Position numbers and translations under genes: made by a program
Shown: piece after piece, positions 1-12,978 of the stretch
Layout: every line of letters begins with the position of its first letter
How positions within the stretch are numbered: position 1 is the stretch's first letter
Assembly: GCA_949317995.1 (NCBI GenBank)
Contig: OX439036.1
Span: 2,225,207 to 2,289,206 of the forward strand
Direction: 5' to 3'
Length of the DNA stretch: 64,000 bases
DNA from: Acholoe squamosa
Taxonomy: Eukaryota; Annelida; Polychaeta; Phyllodocida; Polynoidae
The notes under the pieces: generated by a model
What the model saw: the letters and a program-made list of their open reading frames with translations, nothing else
What the model was told of the DNA's origin: nothing
Databases searched by the model: none

Positions 1-3000
1 TAGGAAGTAGGCACACATAGAGATGGGCAGAGAGGGGGGATGGTAGACTTAGGGACAGAGATGTAGGAAGTAGGCACACATAAAGATGGGCAGTGAGGGG
101 GAATGGTGGACTTAGGGACAGAGATGTAGGAAGTAGGCACACATAGAGATGGGCAGTGAGGGGGAATGGTGGACTTAGGGACAGAGATGTAGGAAGTAGG
201 CACACATAGAGATGGGCAGTCAGGGGGGATGGTAGACTTAGGGACAAAGATGTAGGAAGTAGGCACACATAGAGATGGGCAGTGACGGGGGGTGGTAGAC
301 TTAGGGACAGAGATGTAGGAAGTAGACACACATAGAGATGGGCAGTGAGGGGGAATGGTGGACTTAGGGACTGAGATGTAGGAAGTAGGCACACATAGAG
401 ATGGGCAGAGAGGGGGAATGGTAGACTTAGGGACAGAGATGTAGGAAGTAGGCACACATAGAGATGGGCAGTGAGGGGGAATGGTTGTCTTAGGGACAGA
501 GATGTAGGAAGTAGGCACACATAGAGATGGGCAGTGAGGGGAATGGTAGACTTAGGGACAGAGATGTAGGAAGTAGGCACACATAGAGATCGGCATGGAG
601 GGGGGATGGTGGACTTAGGGACAGAGATGTAGGAAGTAGGCACACATAGAGATGGGCAGTGAGGGGGATGGTGGACTTAGGGACAGAGATGTAGGAAGTA
701 GGCACACATAGAGATGGGCAGTGAGGGGGGATGGTATACTTAGGGACAGAGATGTAGGAAGTAGGGACACATAGAGATGGGCAGTGAGGGGAATGGTGGA
801 CTTAGGGACAGAGATGTAGGAAGTAGGCACACATAGAGATGGGCAGTGAGGGGGGATGGTAGACTTAGGGACAGAGATGTAGGAAGTAGGCACACATAGA
901 GATGGGCAGTGACGGGGGTGGTAGACTTAGGGACAGAGATGTAGGAAGTAGACACACATAGAGATGGGCAGTGAGGGGGAATGGTGGACTTAGGGACTGA
1001 GATGTAGGAAGTAGGCACACATAGAGATGGGCAGAGAGGGGGAATGGTAGACTTAGGGACAGAGATGTAGGAAGTAGGCACACATAGAGATGGGCAGTGA
1101 GGGGGGATGGTAGACTTACGGACAGAGATGTAGGAAGTAGGCATACATAGAGATGGGCAGTGAGGGGGGATGGTAGACTTAGGGACTGAGATGTAGGAAG
1201 TAGGCACACATAGAGATGGGCAGTGAGGGAAATGGTGGACTTAGGGACAGAGATGTAGGAAGTAGGCACACATAGAGATGGGCAGTGAGGGGGGATGGTA
1301 GACTTAGGGACAGAGATGTAGGAAGTAGGCACACATAGAGATGGGCAGTGAGGGGGAATGGTGGACTTAGGGACAGAGATGTAGGAAGTAGGCACACATA
1401 GAGATGGGCAGTGAGCGGGGATGGTGGACTTAGGGACAGAGATGTAGGAAGTAGACACATAGAGATGGGTAGTGAGGGGGAATGGTGGACTTAGGTACAG
1501 AGATGTAGGAAGTAGGCACACATAGAGATGGGAAGTAAGGGGGAATGGTGGACTTAAGGACAGAGATGTAGGAAGAAGGCACACATAGAGATGGGCAGTG
1601 AGGGGGAATGGTTGTCTTAGGGACAGAGATGTAGGAAGTAGGCACACATAGAGATGGGCAGTGAGGGGAATGGTGGACTTAGGGACAGAGATGTAGGAAG
1701 TAGGCACACATAGAGATCGGCATGGAGGGGGGATGGTGGACTTAGGGACAGAGATGTAGGAAGTAGGCACACATAGAGATGGGCAGTTAGGGGGGATGGT
1801 AGACTTAGGGACAGAGATGTAGGAAGTAGGGACACATAGAGATGGGCAGTGAGGGGGAATGGTGGACTTAGGGACAGAGATGTAGGAAGTAGACACACAT
1901 AGAGATGGGCAGTGAGGGGGATGGTGGACTTAGGGACTGAGGTGTAGGAAGTAGGCACACATAGAGATGGGCAGTGAGGGGGAAAAGTGGACTTAGGGAC
2001 AGAGATGTAGGAAGTAGACACACATAGAGATGGGCAGTGGGGGTAGATGGTAGACTTAGGGACAGAGATGTAGGAAGTAGGCACACATAGAGATGGGCAG
2101 TGAGGGGGGATGGTAGACTTAGGGACAGAGATGTAGGAAGTAGACACACATAGAGATGGGCAGTGAGGGGGGATGGTAGACTTACGGACTGAGATGTAGG
2201 AAGTAGACACATAGAGATGGGCAGAGAGGGAGGATGGTAGACTTACGGACAGAGATGTAGGAAGTAGGCATACATAGAGATGGGCAGTGAGGGGGGATGG
2301 TAGACTTAGGGACTGAGATGTAGGAAGTAGGCACACATAGAGATGGGCAGTGAGGGGGAATGGTAGACTTAGGGACTGAGATGTAGGAAGTAGGCACACA
2401 TAGAGATGGGCAGTGAGGGGGAATGGTGGACTTAGGGACAGAGATGTAGGAAGTAGGGACACATAGAGATGGGCAGTGAGGGGGAATGGTGGACTTAGGG
2501 ACAGAGATGTAGGAAGTAGGCACACATAGAGATGGGCAGTGAGGGGGAATGGTGGACTTAGGGACAGAGATGTAGGAAGTAGGGACACATAGAGATGGGC
2601 AGTGAGGGGAATGGTGGACTTAGGGACAGAGATGTAGGAAGTAGGCACACATAGAGATGGGCAGTGAGGGGGGATGGTAGACTTAGGGACAGAGATGTAG
2701 GAAGTAGGCACACATAGAGATGGGCAGTGACGGGGGGTGGTAGACTTAGGGACAGAGATGTAGGAAGTAGACACACATAGAGATGGGCAGTGAGTGGGAA
2801 TGGTGGACTTAGGGACTGAGATGTAGGAAGTAGGCACACATAGAGATGGGCAGAGAGGGGGAATGGTAGACTTAGGGACAGAGATGTAGGAAGTAGGCAC
2901 ACATAGAGATGGGCAGTGAGGGGGGATGGTAGACTTACGGACAGAGATGTAGGAAGTAGGCATACATAGAGATGGGCAGTGAGGGGGGATGATAGACTTA

Positions 3001-6000
3001 GGGACTGAGATGTAGGAAGTAGGCACACATAGAGATGGGCAGTGAGGGGGAATGGTGGACTTAGGGACAGAGATGTAGGAAGTAGGCACACATAGAGATG
3101 GGCAGTGAGGGGGGATGGTAGACTTAGGGACAGAGATGTAGGAAGTAGGGACACATAGAGATGGGCAGTGAGGGGGAATGGTGGACTTAGGGACAGAGAT
3201 GTAGGAAGAAGGCACACATAGAGATGGGCAGTGAGGGGGAATGGTTGTCTTAGGGACAGAGATGTAGGAAGTAGGCACACATAGAGATGGGCAGTGAGGG
3301 GAATGGTGGACTTAGGGACAGAGATGTAGGAAGTAGGCACACATAGAGATCGGCATGGAGGGGGGATGGTGGACTTAGGGACAGAGATGTAGGAAGTAGG
3401 CACACATAGAGATGGGCAGTGAGGGGGATGGTGGACTTAGGGACTGAGGTGTAGGAAGTAGGCACACATAGAGATGGGCAGTGAGGGGGGATGGTAGACT
3501 TAGGGACAGAGATGTAGGAAGTAGGCACACATAGAGATGGGCAGTGAGGGGGAATGGTGGACTTAGGGACAGAGATGTAGGAAGTAGACACACATAGAGA
3601 TGGGCAGTGGGGGTAGATGGTAGACTTAGGGACAGAGATGTAGGAAGTAGGCACACATAGAGATGGGCAGTGAGGGGGGATGGTATACTTAGGGACAGAG
3701 ATGTAGGAAGTAAACACAGATAGAGATGGGCAGTGAGGGGGGATGGTAGACTTAGGGACTGAGATGTAGGAAGTAGGCACACATAGAGATGGGCAGTGAG
3801 GGGGAATGGTGGACTTAGGGACAGAGATGTAGGAAGTAGGCACACATAGAGATGGGCAGTGAGGGGGGATGGTAGACTTAGGGACAGAGATGTAGGAAGT
3901 AGGGACACATAGAGATGGGCAGTGAGGGGGAATGGTGGACTTAGGGACAGAGATGTAGGAAGAAGGCACACATAGAGATGGGCAGTGAGGGGGAATGGTT
4001 GTCTTAGGGACAGAGATGTAGGAAGTAGGCACACATAGAGATGGGCAGTGAGGGGAATGGTGGACTTAGGGACAGAGATGTAGGAAGTAGGCACACATAG
4101 AGATCGGCATGGAGGGGGGATGGTGGACTTAGGGACAGAGATGTAGGAAGTAGGCACACATAGAGATGGGCAGTGAGGGGGATGGTGGACTTAGGGACTG
4201 AGGTGTAGGAAGTAGGCACACATAGAGATGGGCAGTGAGGGGGGATGGTAGACTTAGGGACAGAGATGTAGGAAGTAGGCACACATAGAGATGGGCAGTG
4301 AGGGGGAATGGTGGACTTAGGGACAGAGATGTAGGAAGTAGACACACATAGAGATGGGCAGTGGGGGTAGATGGTAGACTTAGGGACAGAGATGTAGGAA
4401 GTAGGCACACATAGAGATGGGCAGTGAGGGGGGATGGTATACTTAGGGACAGAGATGTAGGAAGTAAACACAGATAGAGATGGGCAGTGAGGGGGGATGG
4501 TAGACTTAGGGACTGAGATGTAGGAAGTAGGCACACATAGAGATGGGCAGTGAGGGGGAATGGTGGACTTAGGGACAGAGATGTAGGAAGTAGGCACACA
4601 TAGAGATGGGCAGTGAGGGGGGATGGTAGACTTAGGGACAGAGATGTAGGAAGTAGGGACACATAGAGATGGGCAGTGAGGGGGAATGGTGGACTTAGGG
4701 ACAGAGATGTAGGAAGAAGGCACACATAGAGATGGGCAGTGAGGGGGAATGGTTGTCTTAGGGACAGAGATGTAGGAAGTAGGCACACATAGAGATGGGC
4801 AGTGAGGGGAATGGTGGACTTAGGGACAGAGATGTAGGAAGTAGGCACACATAGAGATCGGCATGGAGGGGGGATGGTGGACTTAGGGACAGAGATGTAG
4901 GAAGTAGGCACACATAGAGATGGGCAGTGAGGGGGATGGTGGACTTAGGGACTGAGGTGTAGGAAGTAGGCACACATAGAGATGGGCAGTGAGGGGGGAT
5001 GGTAGACTTAGGGACAGAGATGTAGGAAGTAGGCACACATAGAGATGGGCAGTGAGGGGGAATGGTGGACTTAGGGACAGAGATGTAGGAAGTAGACACA
5101 CATAGAGATGGGCAGTGGGGGTAGATGGTAGACTTAGGGACAGAGATGTAGGAAGTAGGCACACATAGAGATGGGCAGTGAGGGGGGATCGTATACTTAG
5201 GGACAGAGATGTAGGAAGTAAACACAGATAGAGATGGGCAGTGAGGGGGGATGGTAGACTTACGGACTGAGATGTAGGAAGTAGACACATAGAGATGGGC
5301 AGTGAGGGGGGATGGTAGACTTACGGACAGAGATGTAGGAAGTAGGCATACATAGAGATGGGCAGTGAGGGGGGATGGTAGACTTAGGGACTGAGATGTA
5401 GGAAGCAGGCACACATAGAGATGGGCAGTGAGGGGGAATGGTGGACTTAGGGACAGAGATGTAGGAAGTAGGCACACATAGAGATGGGCAGTGACGGGGG
5501 GTGGTGGACTTAGGGACAGAGATGTAGGAAGTAGACACATAGAGATGGGCAGTGAGGGGGAATGGTGGACTTAGGGACAGAGATGTAGGAAGTAGGCACA
5601 CATAGAGATGGGCAGTGAGCGGGGATGGTAGACTTAGGGACAGAGATGTAGGAAGTAGGGACACATAGAGATGGGCAGTGAGGGGGAATGGTGGACTTAG
5701 GGACAGAGATGTAGGAAGTAGGCACACATAGAGATGGGCAGTGCGGGGGGATGGTAGACTTAGAGACAGAGATGTAGGAAGTATGCACACATAGAGATGG
5801 GAAGTAAGGGGTAATGGTGGACTTAGGGACAGAGATGTAGGAAGTAGGCACACATAGAGATGGGCAGTGAGGGGGGGGGGGTGGTGGACTTAGGGAAAGA
5901 GATGTAGGAAGTAGGCACACATAGATATGGGCAGTGAGGGGGGGATGGTGGACTTACGGACAGAGATGTAGGAAGTAGACACACATAGAGACGGGCAGTG

Positions 6001-6345
6001 AGGGGGGGATGGTGGACTTACGGACAGAGATGTAGGAAGTAGACACACATAGAGATGGGCAGTGAGGGGGAATGGTAGACTTAGGGACAGAGATGTAGGA
6101 AGTAGACACACATAGAGATGGGCAGTGAGGGGGGATGGTGGACTTAGGGACAGAGATGTAGGAAGTAGACACACATAGAGATGGGCAATGAGGGGGGATG
6201 GTAGACTTAGGGACAGAGATGTAGGAAGTAGACACATATAAAGATGGGCAGTGAGGGGGGATGGTAGACTTAGGGACAGAGATGTAGGAAGTAGGCACAC
6301 ATAGAGATGGTGACATGGGCAGAGAGGGGGAGTGGTGGACCTAGG
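1..6345. repeat. 63-bp minisatellite array
   Basis: About 100 head-to-tail copies of a 62-63 bp purine-rich unit that begins TAGGAAGTAGGCACACATAG and contains GGTGGACTTAGGGACAGAG. The array runs in from beyond the left edge and decays after 6310. Variants are mostly single-base changes and changes in G-run length. Because 63 is a multiple of three, the minus strand holds long open frames (up to about 550 codons) with a 21-residue periodic product. They switch between two reading frames wherever a unit is 62 bp, have no codon-level constraint, and are not genes. No single-copy progenitor was found elsewhere in the window. Confidence 0.95.
3240..5260. repeat. 754-bp higher-order repeat (12-mer of the 63-bp unit)
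   Basis: Diagnostic variants recur at exact 754-bp spacing: GGTTGTCTTAG at about 3244, 3998 and 4752, and ATCGGCATGGAG at about 3348, 4102 and 4856. The 260-codon open frames at 3250-4032 and 4004-4786, and those at 3375-4157 and 4129-4911, translate identically. Successive 12-unit blocks are therefore almost identical although the units inside a block differ. The same markers occur at about 484/588 and 1612/1713 with irregular spacing, so only this part of the array is freshly amplified. Confidence 0.9.
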
Positions 6346-8040
6346 GACTTAGATGAGGGGGATATGAGGGATTGGTACTAGGGGGACAGACAGGTTAAGG
6401 CAGCTGCAGATAGACATAGGGATATATTGTATCATTATGAATTAAGATCCCCAAAGTTAGATATGCGTCTTCGGTGAGTTTTATGGTATATTTTATTACT
6501 CTATTTAAAATCCAGTAGCAACACATCTTAGGGATAAGATGATATGTGAGTCAGATAGTTGGGGAAAGGGGAGTGTAGGCTGGTAAGGGAGGTAATTAAA
6601 AGGTACATGAGGATGGACATAAACTGACATAGACATGAATCAATAAATGTACCAAGAGAGAAACATAGAGATGCAGAAATAGACAAAGAGTGCAAAGCTG
6701 AATGAGAAACAGAGATCTAATCTAAAGTAGGGGCACACACGGACCCCTAAATTATTGCCAAGATTCACAATGAGGGGAAGGAATTACTATGGTACAATAA
6801 TAAAACATAAACTCGTGACATGAAAACCGATATGAAACATTTAAAAACAGTCGGGGTCTTCAGCCCCACCCATGTAAGGCCATTTGGTGGTGCAGCTCAT
6901 GGTGACTATCTGCATGAAGCATCTGTAATCTGACCCGTGCAGAAGCCTGGGGAAATAGAAAGGTGGTGGGGTAGATCAGGGAAACTGTGCCACTGAAACT
7001 CGAGCCCTGAGATAAGCTACCAGATTCAGATATTCCATGATGGCAATATTGGTCAAATTCTGAGACTAACAGGGGTGGGGGTGGATTTGTCGGTCAGTCA
7101 AGGAGAAGTTAGGCTGAAAAGGGAGTATCGGCACAGAGCATTGTGGGACAGCTAGTCAGAAGAATGGTGTGGGGTGCCATGGATTTTTCTAATGGAGTGT
7201 TCATTATTTACAAAAAAGGGCGGGTGGTGTGTTTGGGGGGGGGGGCGTAAAAATTTCAGACCCCTCCTGAGGGGAGTGTAAAATATTTACCCTATTTTTA
7301 GCAAAACTAGTATATTTCAAAGAGGGGTGCAAAATCACCTGCGCCCCCGGTGGGGAGGGGGGCCTCAAAATGTTTTGACTGCCGTTGAAGGGGGGGGGGG
7401 TAAGAAATATCCAAAGGCCACCACCTCCCCCCCCCCCTCCTATGGATATCTTCAATATTCCCGTCTTTTTAGAACCGATGTTCTGCACTTCATCTCACCT
7501 GTTCTTGTAAATAGTATTGGATTGAGATAAAATGAGACCCAAACCATCATGGGTAGTCCAAAAGTGTGTTTATTTGTACATGTATTTAAGAGGTAATGGT
7601 TACACACTTGCCATACTGATGTGCTGTTCATGAAACTTTGGATCGTTCTAACACATAGTCCAAACGTTTCAAACCTTTCAGACAATTGTGAAACTGGCTT
7701 TAATATATATATATATATATATCCGGTAGAGATCATTTTAACATGGGCTTCATATTTGGGAAAAGAAGAGACTTCTGTTGAGAGACCTGCCATATACTGC
7801 AGCCTAACTCCGATGTGACCCTGTCTCTTTCTTTGTCGTCGGAATATTATCAGGGTGCAAAAGGGACAGGGTCATTTGTGGGAAATGGGAGGGCGTAAAA
7901 GACATGTTTCCGTGTCCAGTAGGATAGGTATAGTGTGTGAGGGTAGTACTTGTGATTATCTCACGATTCTGGCCTCTACAGTGCCTTTTTGGTCATAACC
8001 CCGTGCCGTTATCGGGGTATAACCGCACTCTCAGAGTCCA
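6346..8040. other. non-coding stretch with G-runs and a short TA repeat
   Basis: No supported gene. It holds several poly-G runs (about 7217-7228, 7391-7400) and C-runs (about 7428-7437), and a (TA)n microsatellite at 7703-7722. The short open frames here (7204-7818) read through homopolymers and the microsatellite on both strands and have no recognisable domain. Confidence 0.7.
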
Positions 8041-8216
8041 TTTTTTTTTCTAAGACGATCTTGGTTAGAACCTGAGCAGGTTAATAAATTGGAGAAGGAT
8101 ATGAAGCCACCCTCGCCATAGTTTTCCAGTTAAAACCGTTAAGGTTCAACGGGGAATCGATCCCCGGCCGCTGGGGCAGGAGGCGAGCTCGCTGTCCACT
8201 ATACCAAGCCGACCGC
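8041..8216 (-). mobile_element. tRNA-derived SINE (intact A and B boxes, A-tail)
   Basis: Read on the minus strand, 8206-8196 is TGGTATAGTGG, a perfect match to the Pol III A-box consensus (TRGYNNARNNG). 8162-8152 is GATCGATTCCC, matching the B box (GWTCRANNC). The spacing is as in a tRNA. The T arm folds perfectly (CGGGG, 7-nt loop, CCCCG). The flanking 7-mers that would form the acceptor stem do not pair, so this is not a tRNA gene. A tRNA-unrelated body follows, ending in a run of nine A (plus-strand T run at 8041-8049). This head, body and A-tail layout is that of a SINE. The element's 3' limit is inferred from the A-run. Confidence 0.65.
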
Positions 8217-8366
8217 TGATACAAAGCAATCTACATCAAGGATTTGAAAAATTTGTCCGACATACCTGAAGTTTGCAGACCTCGTTAGCATAGAATCCAA
8301 TGGTGCCGGGTGGAGTTATTAACAGGAAAACATCCTTAGATATCCTAGATGAACATGCCATGCCAA

Positions 8367-8598
8367 ATTCCTCCATTTTCTTCGAAATAAATAAGAATCC
8401 ATTGATTTTCCATAGCGATACACGACTGACCCGGCTGACCTCCTTGCCGGAAGTGGGTTCAGCCGAAAGTAGGTCAGGTACATCCGGGCACCTCCCCGCT
8501 CTGTCAACAAGAAGCAATGGCCGTGTACCGGGCCGTGTGCGTTGGATCGTTAAGGAAAATCAATGGATTCTTATTTATTTATAGGAAAATGGATACAA
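8367..8598. mobile_element. foldback element with about 45-bp arms
   Basis: 27 bases at 8385-8411 (centre AATAAGAATCCATTGATTTT) are the exact reverse complement of 8554-8580. Weaker pairing extends outward through CTCCATTTTC and GGAAAATGGA. The loop of about 140 bp is GC-richer. Overlapping open frames on both strands are products of the palindrome. This is probably a non-autonomous DNA transposon; its superfamily cannot be assigned. Confidence 0.6.
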
Positions 8599-8848
8599 AA
8601 TGTAGGCGAACACCAACTAGAGATCGTATATTTGGCGCTGCTAGAATAACAGGGCTTGACATCCTTGGATTATACCCGAAAATTCGTTGGAAATACGAGG
8701 GTTTGACGGGTGGATTAAAAACAATGGCTACGCTGGCTTGTCAAACCGTGCGGATCGGATGTACTTACAAAATGTCTTCTCATGGATTAATTCTGGGGTT
8801 ATAAGGTAAGAAATTAATACAAAATGGAGGAATAAGTGCGATAAACGC

Positions 8849-8969
8849 ATTAATGTATTGATATTCAAGGACTCGTTGAGGTTAGCTGGAAATAATCGCC
8901 CTCCCGCTGCGCGGTCGGGCGATTATTTCCAGCAAACCTCACCTCGTCCTTGAATATCAATACATTAAT
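8849..8969. repeat. 121-bp near-perfect hairpin
   Basis: The left arm from 8849 (ATTAATGTATTGATATTCAA) and the right arm ending at 8969 are reverse complements over about 53 bases with only a few mismatches. They meet at a small GC-rich loop (about CTCCCGCTGCGCGGTC). The paired core includes GGAAATAATCGCCC. It is likely a foldback MITE or the terminal part of one. Confidence 0.8.
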
Positions 8970-9039
8970 AGCTTAGTAACAGCCGGTAATATCACATTGG
9001 TTAGAAGGGGGTTGGGTTTACTGGGCATGTCATGGTGTC

Positions 9040-9112
9040 TCATTTAAAGACGACCAGGCACCCACATGTTGGACATGAGCCAAATGATCTGCTGGATCAC
9101 AGGATCTGGCCT
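9040..9112 (+). repeat. dispersed repeat, also at 31.1 and 32.4 kb
   Basis: The stretch containing CACATGTTGGACATGAGCCA recurs in reverse orientation at about 31105-31170 and 32380-32450. All three share GACCACCAGGCA-like and GATCTGCTGG-like blocks. No coding signal is seen. Confidence 0.65.
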
Positions 9113-10025
9113 TGCAGGGACCCTCCCAGTAGGTGCCTCTATACAGGTGACACTACCAGTCTATATTCGGTTTCTCTTTTTCTCTCGTTTTTTTTTAAAA
9201 AGCCTGTCCTTTTCAAAGCCCATCCAGACTTGTTCCAGTCTGATGGGCATTGAGTAGATTTGTTGTGATATGAACCGGCCGACCATTTAACCCTTTAACT
9301 CTTCCTTTACTGATTACGCATTTATGCCTAGTTTAGACCGATTTTGTGTACTCTTTAACTTCCTCAAAATACACTGAAACTCTTAGATTTCTTCACTGAT
9401 CTCAGATAGAGCTGAGTCCTCCACAGAGCCCAAAGCATTAGTATCTAACTGTTATACTTTTTATGTGGCAGTCTTGCAAACTTAAGATAAACATTTGAAT
9501 CACCATGAAAGTTTTCCATGGATTTAATCAATATTTAGGCTAAAAATCATGAAAAACATCAACAAATTATATATTTTTTTGGTGAAAATTGACTCTGTAC
9601 ATTTTTTCATGCTAAACAAAAGGACATCAGAAATTTTAGTGTACTTTGGTGCATTACTGGCTATTCCGACTGGTTACCATGGCAACAGATGCTAAAAATT
9701 TCAAATTTGCATAGTTTTGGTTGCCATGACAACCAAAAAGAATGTTTCTTAACATTCGTTGTTCACTGAAATTCCACTGAGATATTACAATTTGAAGTTT
9801 GGTTGAATGATCAAATTTTCTCATCAGAACCCCATATTTATTGTGACATTTCTTAGTACTTAATGTAGATAAAGAAAATGTGGGTATGGCACTTTCTGAT
9901 CAATTAGCCTAGCTTAATCCATCACCATTTCCTTTCTATTGGAATATTCACACAATTCCAACAGTTTTTGAAAGGTCATGCAAAGTAAAACCCAAAATTC
10001 GCCCTAAAATACTCTGGTAAAGGTA
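9113..10025. other. AT-rich stretch, nothing recognised
   Basis: AT-rich sequence without a long open frame, tandem repeat or RNA fold that I can support. Confidence 0.6.
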
Positions 10026-10140
10026 GAGTTAAGGGCCACTGATGTAGGAGTGCATCATGCCTATTGGTCATCAAGAATTTTGCATCATAACAAGCAAGCA
10101 GCATGATGCATGAATGCATCAGTGGACCTCAGACAGCCAG
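10026..10140. mobile_element. MITE-A, short copy
   Basis: It begins GTTAAGGGCCACTGATG and closes with GCATCAGTGGACCTC, the inverted ends of the MITE-A family, around a short core of the family's GCATCATGCC and GATGCATGAATGCATC palindromic motifs. This is an internally deleted copy. Confidence 0.65.
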
Positions 10141-10376
10141 TGATGCATCAGTGCTTCATAGCTGTATGACACTGCTTAACTTTTACCGTGTATCTGAGGT
10201 GGATTCAGGAGAAGTCTATAAGGTGTATAAAATAGGCTTTTCTCATATATGCATTGGTACAAGATATTGCTGTTTGAAATACTGGCAGGTTGGGTCACCA
10301 GCTTGACATTTTATCTCATTGTAAATATGTTAAAAGTACTTCAAGGGAGCCATGAAGTACATCTGTTTTGAGAGGG

Positions 10377-10669
10377 TTAACCCTTTAGCTCCCTATATAC
10401 TGCTATATTACTGTATATGTGCAATACAGCGATTGATGCAGAAGTGCATCATGCCCATTGGTCGTCATGATGCACCAATGAAGTGCTGGCAAGACTGCTT
10501 GCCAGCACTTCATCGAAGCATCATACCGATCCTACAGGGCTGATACATAAATTCCTGGAGGGTTGGCATGATGCTCCAATGAAGTGATGGCGAGCAGTCT
10601 CACCAGCACTTCATTGGTGCATCATGACGACTAATGGGCATGATGCGTCAGCGGCCCTTACAGGGTTAA
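10377..10669. mobile_element. MITE-A, near full-length copy flanked by TTAA
   Basis: TTAA at 10377-10380 is followed by CCCTTTAG. The right end reads GGCCCTTACAGGG followed by TTAA at 10666-10669. The interior is a large imperfect palindrome built from GCATCATGCCCATTGGTCGT, AATGAAGTGCTGGC and GCCAGCACTTCATTGG blocks in both orientations. CCC...GGG ends inside a TTAA duplication are typical of piggyBac-type cut-and-paste elements. Assignment to piggyBac is inferred from the ends alone, since no transposase is present. Confidence 0.75.
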
Positions 10670-11859
10670 AGAATTGAGCAGACAAGAAGACAAGAAATGA
10701 GAAGATGGTTATTAAACTAGTCCTACTGTTTAGGAACTGTACAGTCCAGTCTACTATAGTTGCTCTAAGGGATGAGTCATTTATTGCTAGGTGGGGGGGG
10801 GGCTTGTTGTGCCTATACATGGGTAAAAAGTGACGCTCGTGACATTGTGATGCAAGGGTTTTAAAAAGTGATGCTTGTGACACAGGGGTTTTAAAAAGTG
10901 ATGGATGGCGACACTAGCAAAAGTTCCAAGTACATTGGCATATATGTAAAAAGTGACGAAGTGATGCGCCATCCCTCCTAAAAAGTGACGATGTGACGTC
11001 CTTAAAATTTTGAGCACGTATAGGCACCTTGTTAGATGTAGGGGGGCCAAAACCCAATAAACCTTCACACTGGGGGGTCAAAACTAAATATGGGCAATTC
11101 AAATACCGGTACCCATCGCAACGCATCATTCCACCTGCGAATCTGATTTTTTTTTTTTTTTTTGGGGGGGGGTCATTTTGAAAAATCAGCTCTTAGTTGG
11201 GGGGGGGGTCGCGATCATTTTTGTCATAGTGAGGGAGGGTTGGAAAAAAATCTGGCGATCCAGACTGCCGAGATATGAAGATATAGCATGGCCAGTGAAC
11301 CAAAGCTGTAAGGGGAAAGGCCCAGCATCATCTGATTGGTAACAGTATGCATGTATAACGGTGTAGTATTTATCAAATGTTACATCCGCAAAGAGCTCCG
11401 ACTCACATCAACAAGAGTTCTCCACCTAGGCTAGCAAAGGTAAGTTTGGTAAAACCCAATGAATAAGGACTAAAGCTTATAGAACCAAAGACCTTAATGC
11501 ATCTTATTTCAAACTACCAAACCTTACTAAAATTAAAAACCACAAGATTGACCTATAATATGGAGTATAAGATATGGAGGTGTACCGCCACTGGAAGGTG
11601 TAATGTTATAGATCATGTGTGTGGTGGGGGGGGGGGTATCGCCATCCACAAGCATATAACTTCTAGGCTTGACGATTTGGACTTGTATATTCCTATCTAC
11701 AAGTTCTTTCGGGAAAACTGTAGTTATGTATTACTTATGTATCCCTAAGAGACAGACATATTTGCAGCATTAGGAGGTGTTAATTGGTGCTGGTATTTCC
11801 CACACTAATTAGTCATTTAATCCACCCTAACATGCACTCAGTGCTATCCTAGTGCCTGG
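10670..11859. other. non-coding stretch with poly-T/poly-G tracts
   Basis: It contains repeated AAAAAGTGACG-type motifs at about 10825-10990 and long T and G homopolymers at about 11145-11205 and 11625-11635. No supported gene. Confidence 0.6.
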
Positions 11860-12245
11860 GCATAGACAGGAGGGTGTTGCTCCTATGGTAAATAGAGCTG
11901 TCAGTATGTGCCCTCTTTCCAAAACAAGTCCCTCACCACATTAGTCTGAAAAGTCACCTGCCTTGTTTAAAATAGAGAGAGCTGCACTATCAGGTACCTA
12001 CTCAGTCACAACTCTCTATACTATAATATACTGACTGACCTCTCCTGACTAGTTACCCAGCTAGCACAACTTTTGCAATTTACATCATTCTTACGTGAAA
12101 ACTCATGTGATTTATGTAAAAAAGACATCATTTGGATGAGTTGTGCTAGCAGGGTACCTAGTCAAATCACATTTTTCTAACACCATACTAGCATTGCAAC
12201 TTGTGAGCAACACAAGTGAAAGGTTATCACTATATGGAAAGCCAG
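11860..12245. repeat. dispersed repeat paralogous to 52935-53245
   Basis: It shares long near-identical blocks with 52935-53245, for example CAGGAGGGTGTTGCTCCTAT, CACATTAGTCTGAAAAGTCA and CCTGCCTTGTTTAAAATAGA, in the same order and orientation over about 300 bp. Small indels separate the copies. The open frame at 12143-12448 crosses the end of the repeat and is not supported as a gene. Confidence 0.8.
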
Positions 12246-12970
12246 TTATGCAGAAGAGACTTCTTAGTCAGTACTACCTTTTCCCATCAGAGCAACATCC
12301 TCCATACCCCACATATGAAGGGAACTCAACTTGTCCTGGAACCTGTACTTCTGGCCATTGCCATATACCTGTACAGATACACATTCCTGAAGCTTTTTAT
12401 AAACATTGCACTATATATTATGGAGTGACACTGACCTCCTTATTGTGACGCGACGTCTCGTGTCTAACATCACAACACTGTGATTAGAGAATTTATCATA
12501 TGGCTTTGTGCAGAATAGCAGAACCACCTAATTTGAATGTTGATATATCAATTAGTATCAGTGGATTGCCAATGTTACTTTGACGCTTGTTTTCCCTTTA
12601 ATAGGCCAGTTCTTCAAAAACTGCTATGTGTAGAGTGAAACAGATGCTTGAACAAGGTCAGAAAGTAGCCCCTAAAAGGGTTTTAGTCAAGAAAGGCTCT
12701 TAAAAGATGAAAGTTATTTTGATGTAGGGAGTGATGGTCTGTGATTTTGTGTATAGCTAGGCCAATAAAGGACCAACAGAAAAGTTTCTATTGTAACTAT
12801 TCATGTATATACGGCGTGTTGGTCTATGTGTTCACTTTGTAATAAAACAAGTCTGCTGAATGTCACATCAAAAAAATATATGAACAGAGTCACTCTTTGT
12901 CTTGTTTTATCCCTATATCATTTCAAAATATCCTAAATTGAGTAAGTAAAAAGGACAAATTGCTGCTCCA
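12246..12970. other. sequence upstream of the TLR pseudogene
   Basis: No coding signal. By comparison with the intact paralogue this should be the remains of the intron ending at the conserved acceptor (12977-12978). Two short overlapping open frames near 12216-12448 look like noise. Confidence 0.5.
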
Positions 12971-12978
12971 TTCCACAG

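Noticed and set aside
490-6316. Long minus-strand open frames (up to about 550 codons) with a 21-residue periodic product
   Set aside because: They follow from a 63-bp stop-poor tandem repeat. The frame changes between neighbouring units, start codons recur in each unit, and there is no upstream or splice context.
8150-8216. Functional tRNA gene on the minus strand
   Set aside because: The A box, B box and T arm are good, but the sequences at the acceptor-stem positions do not pair and a SINE-like body with an A-tail follows.
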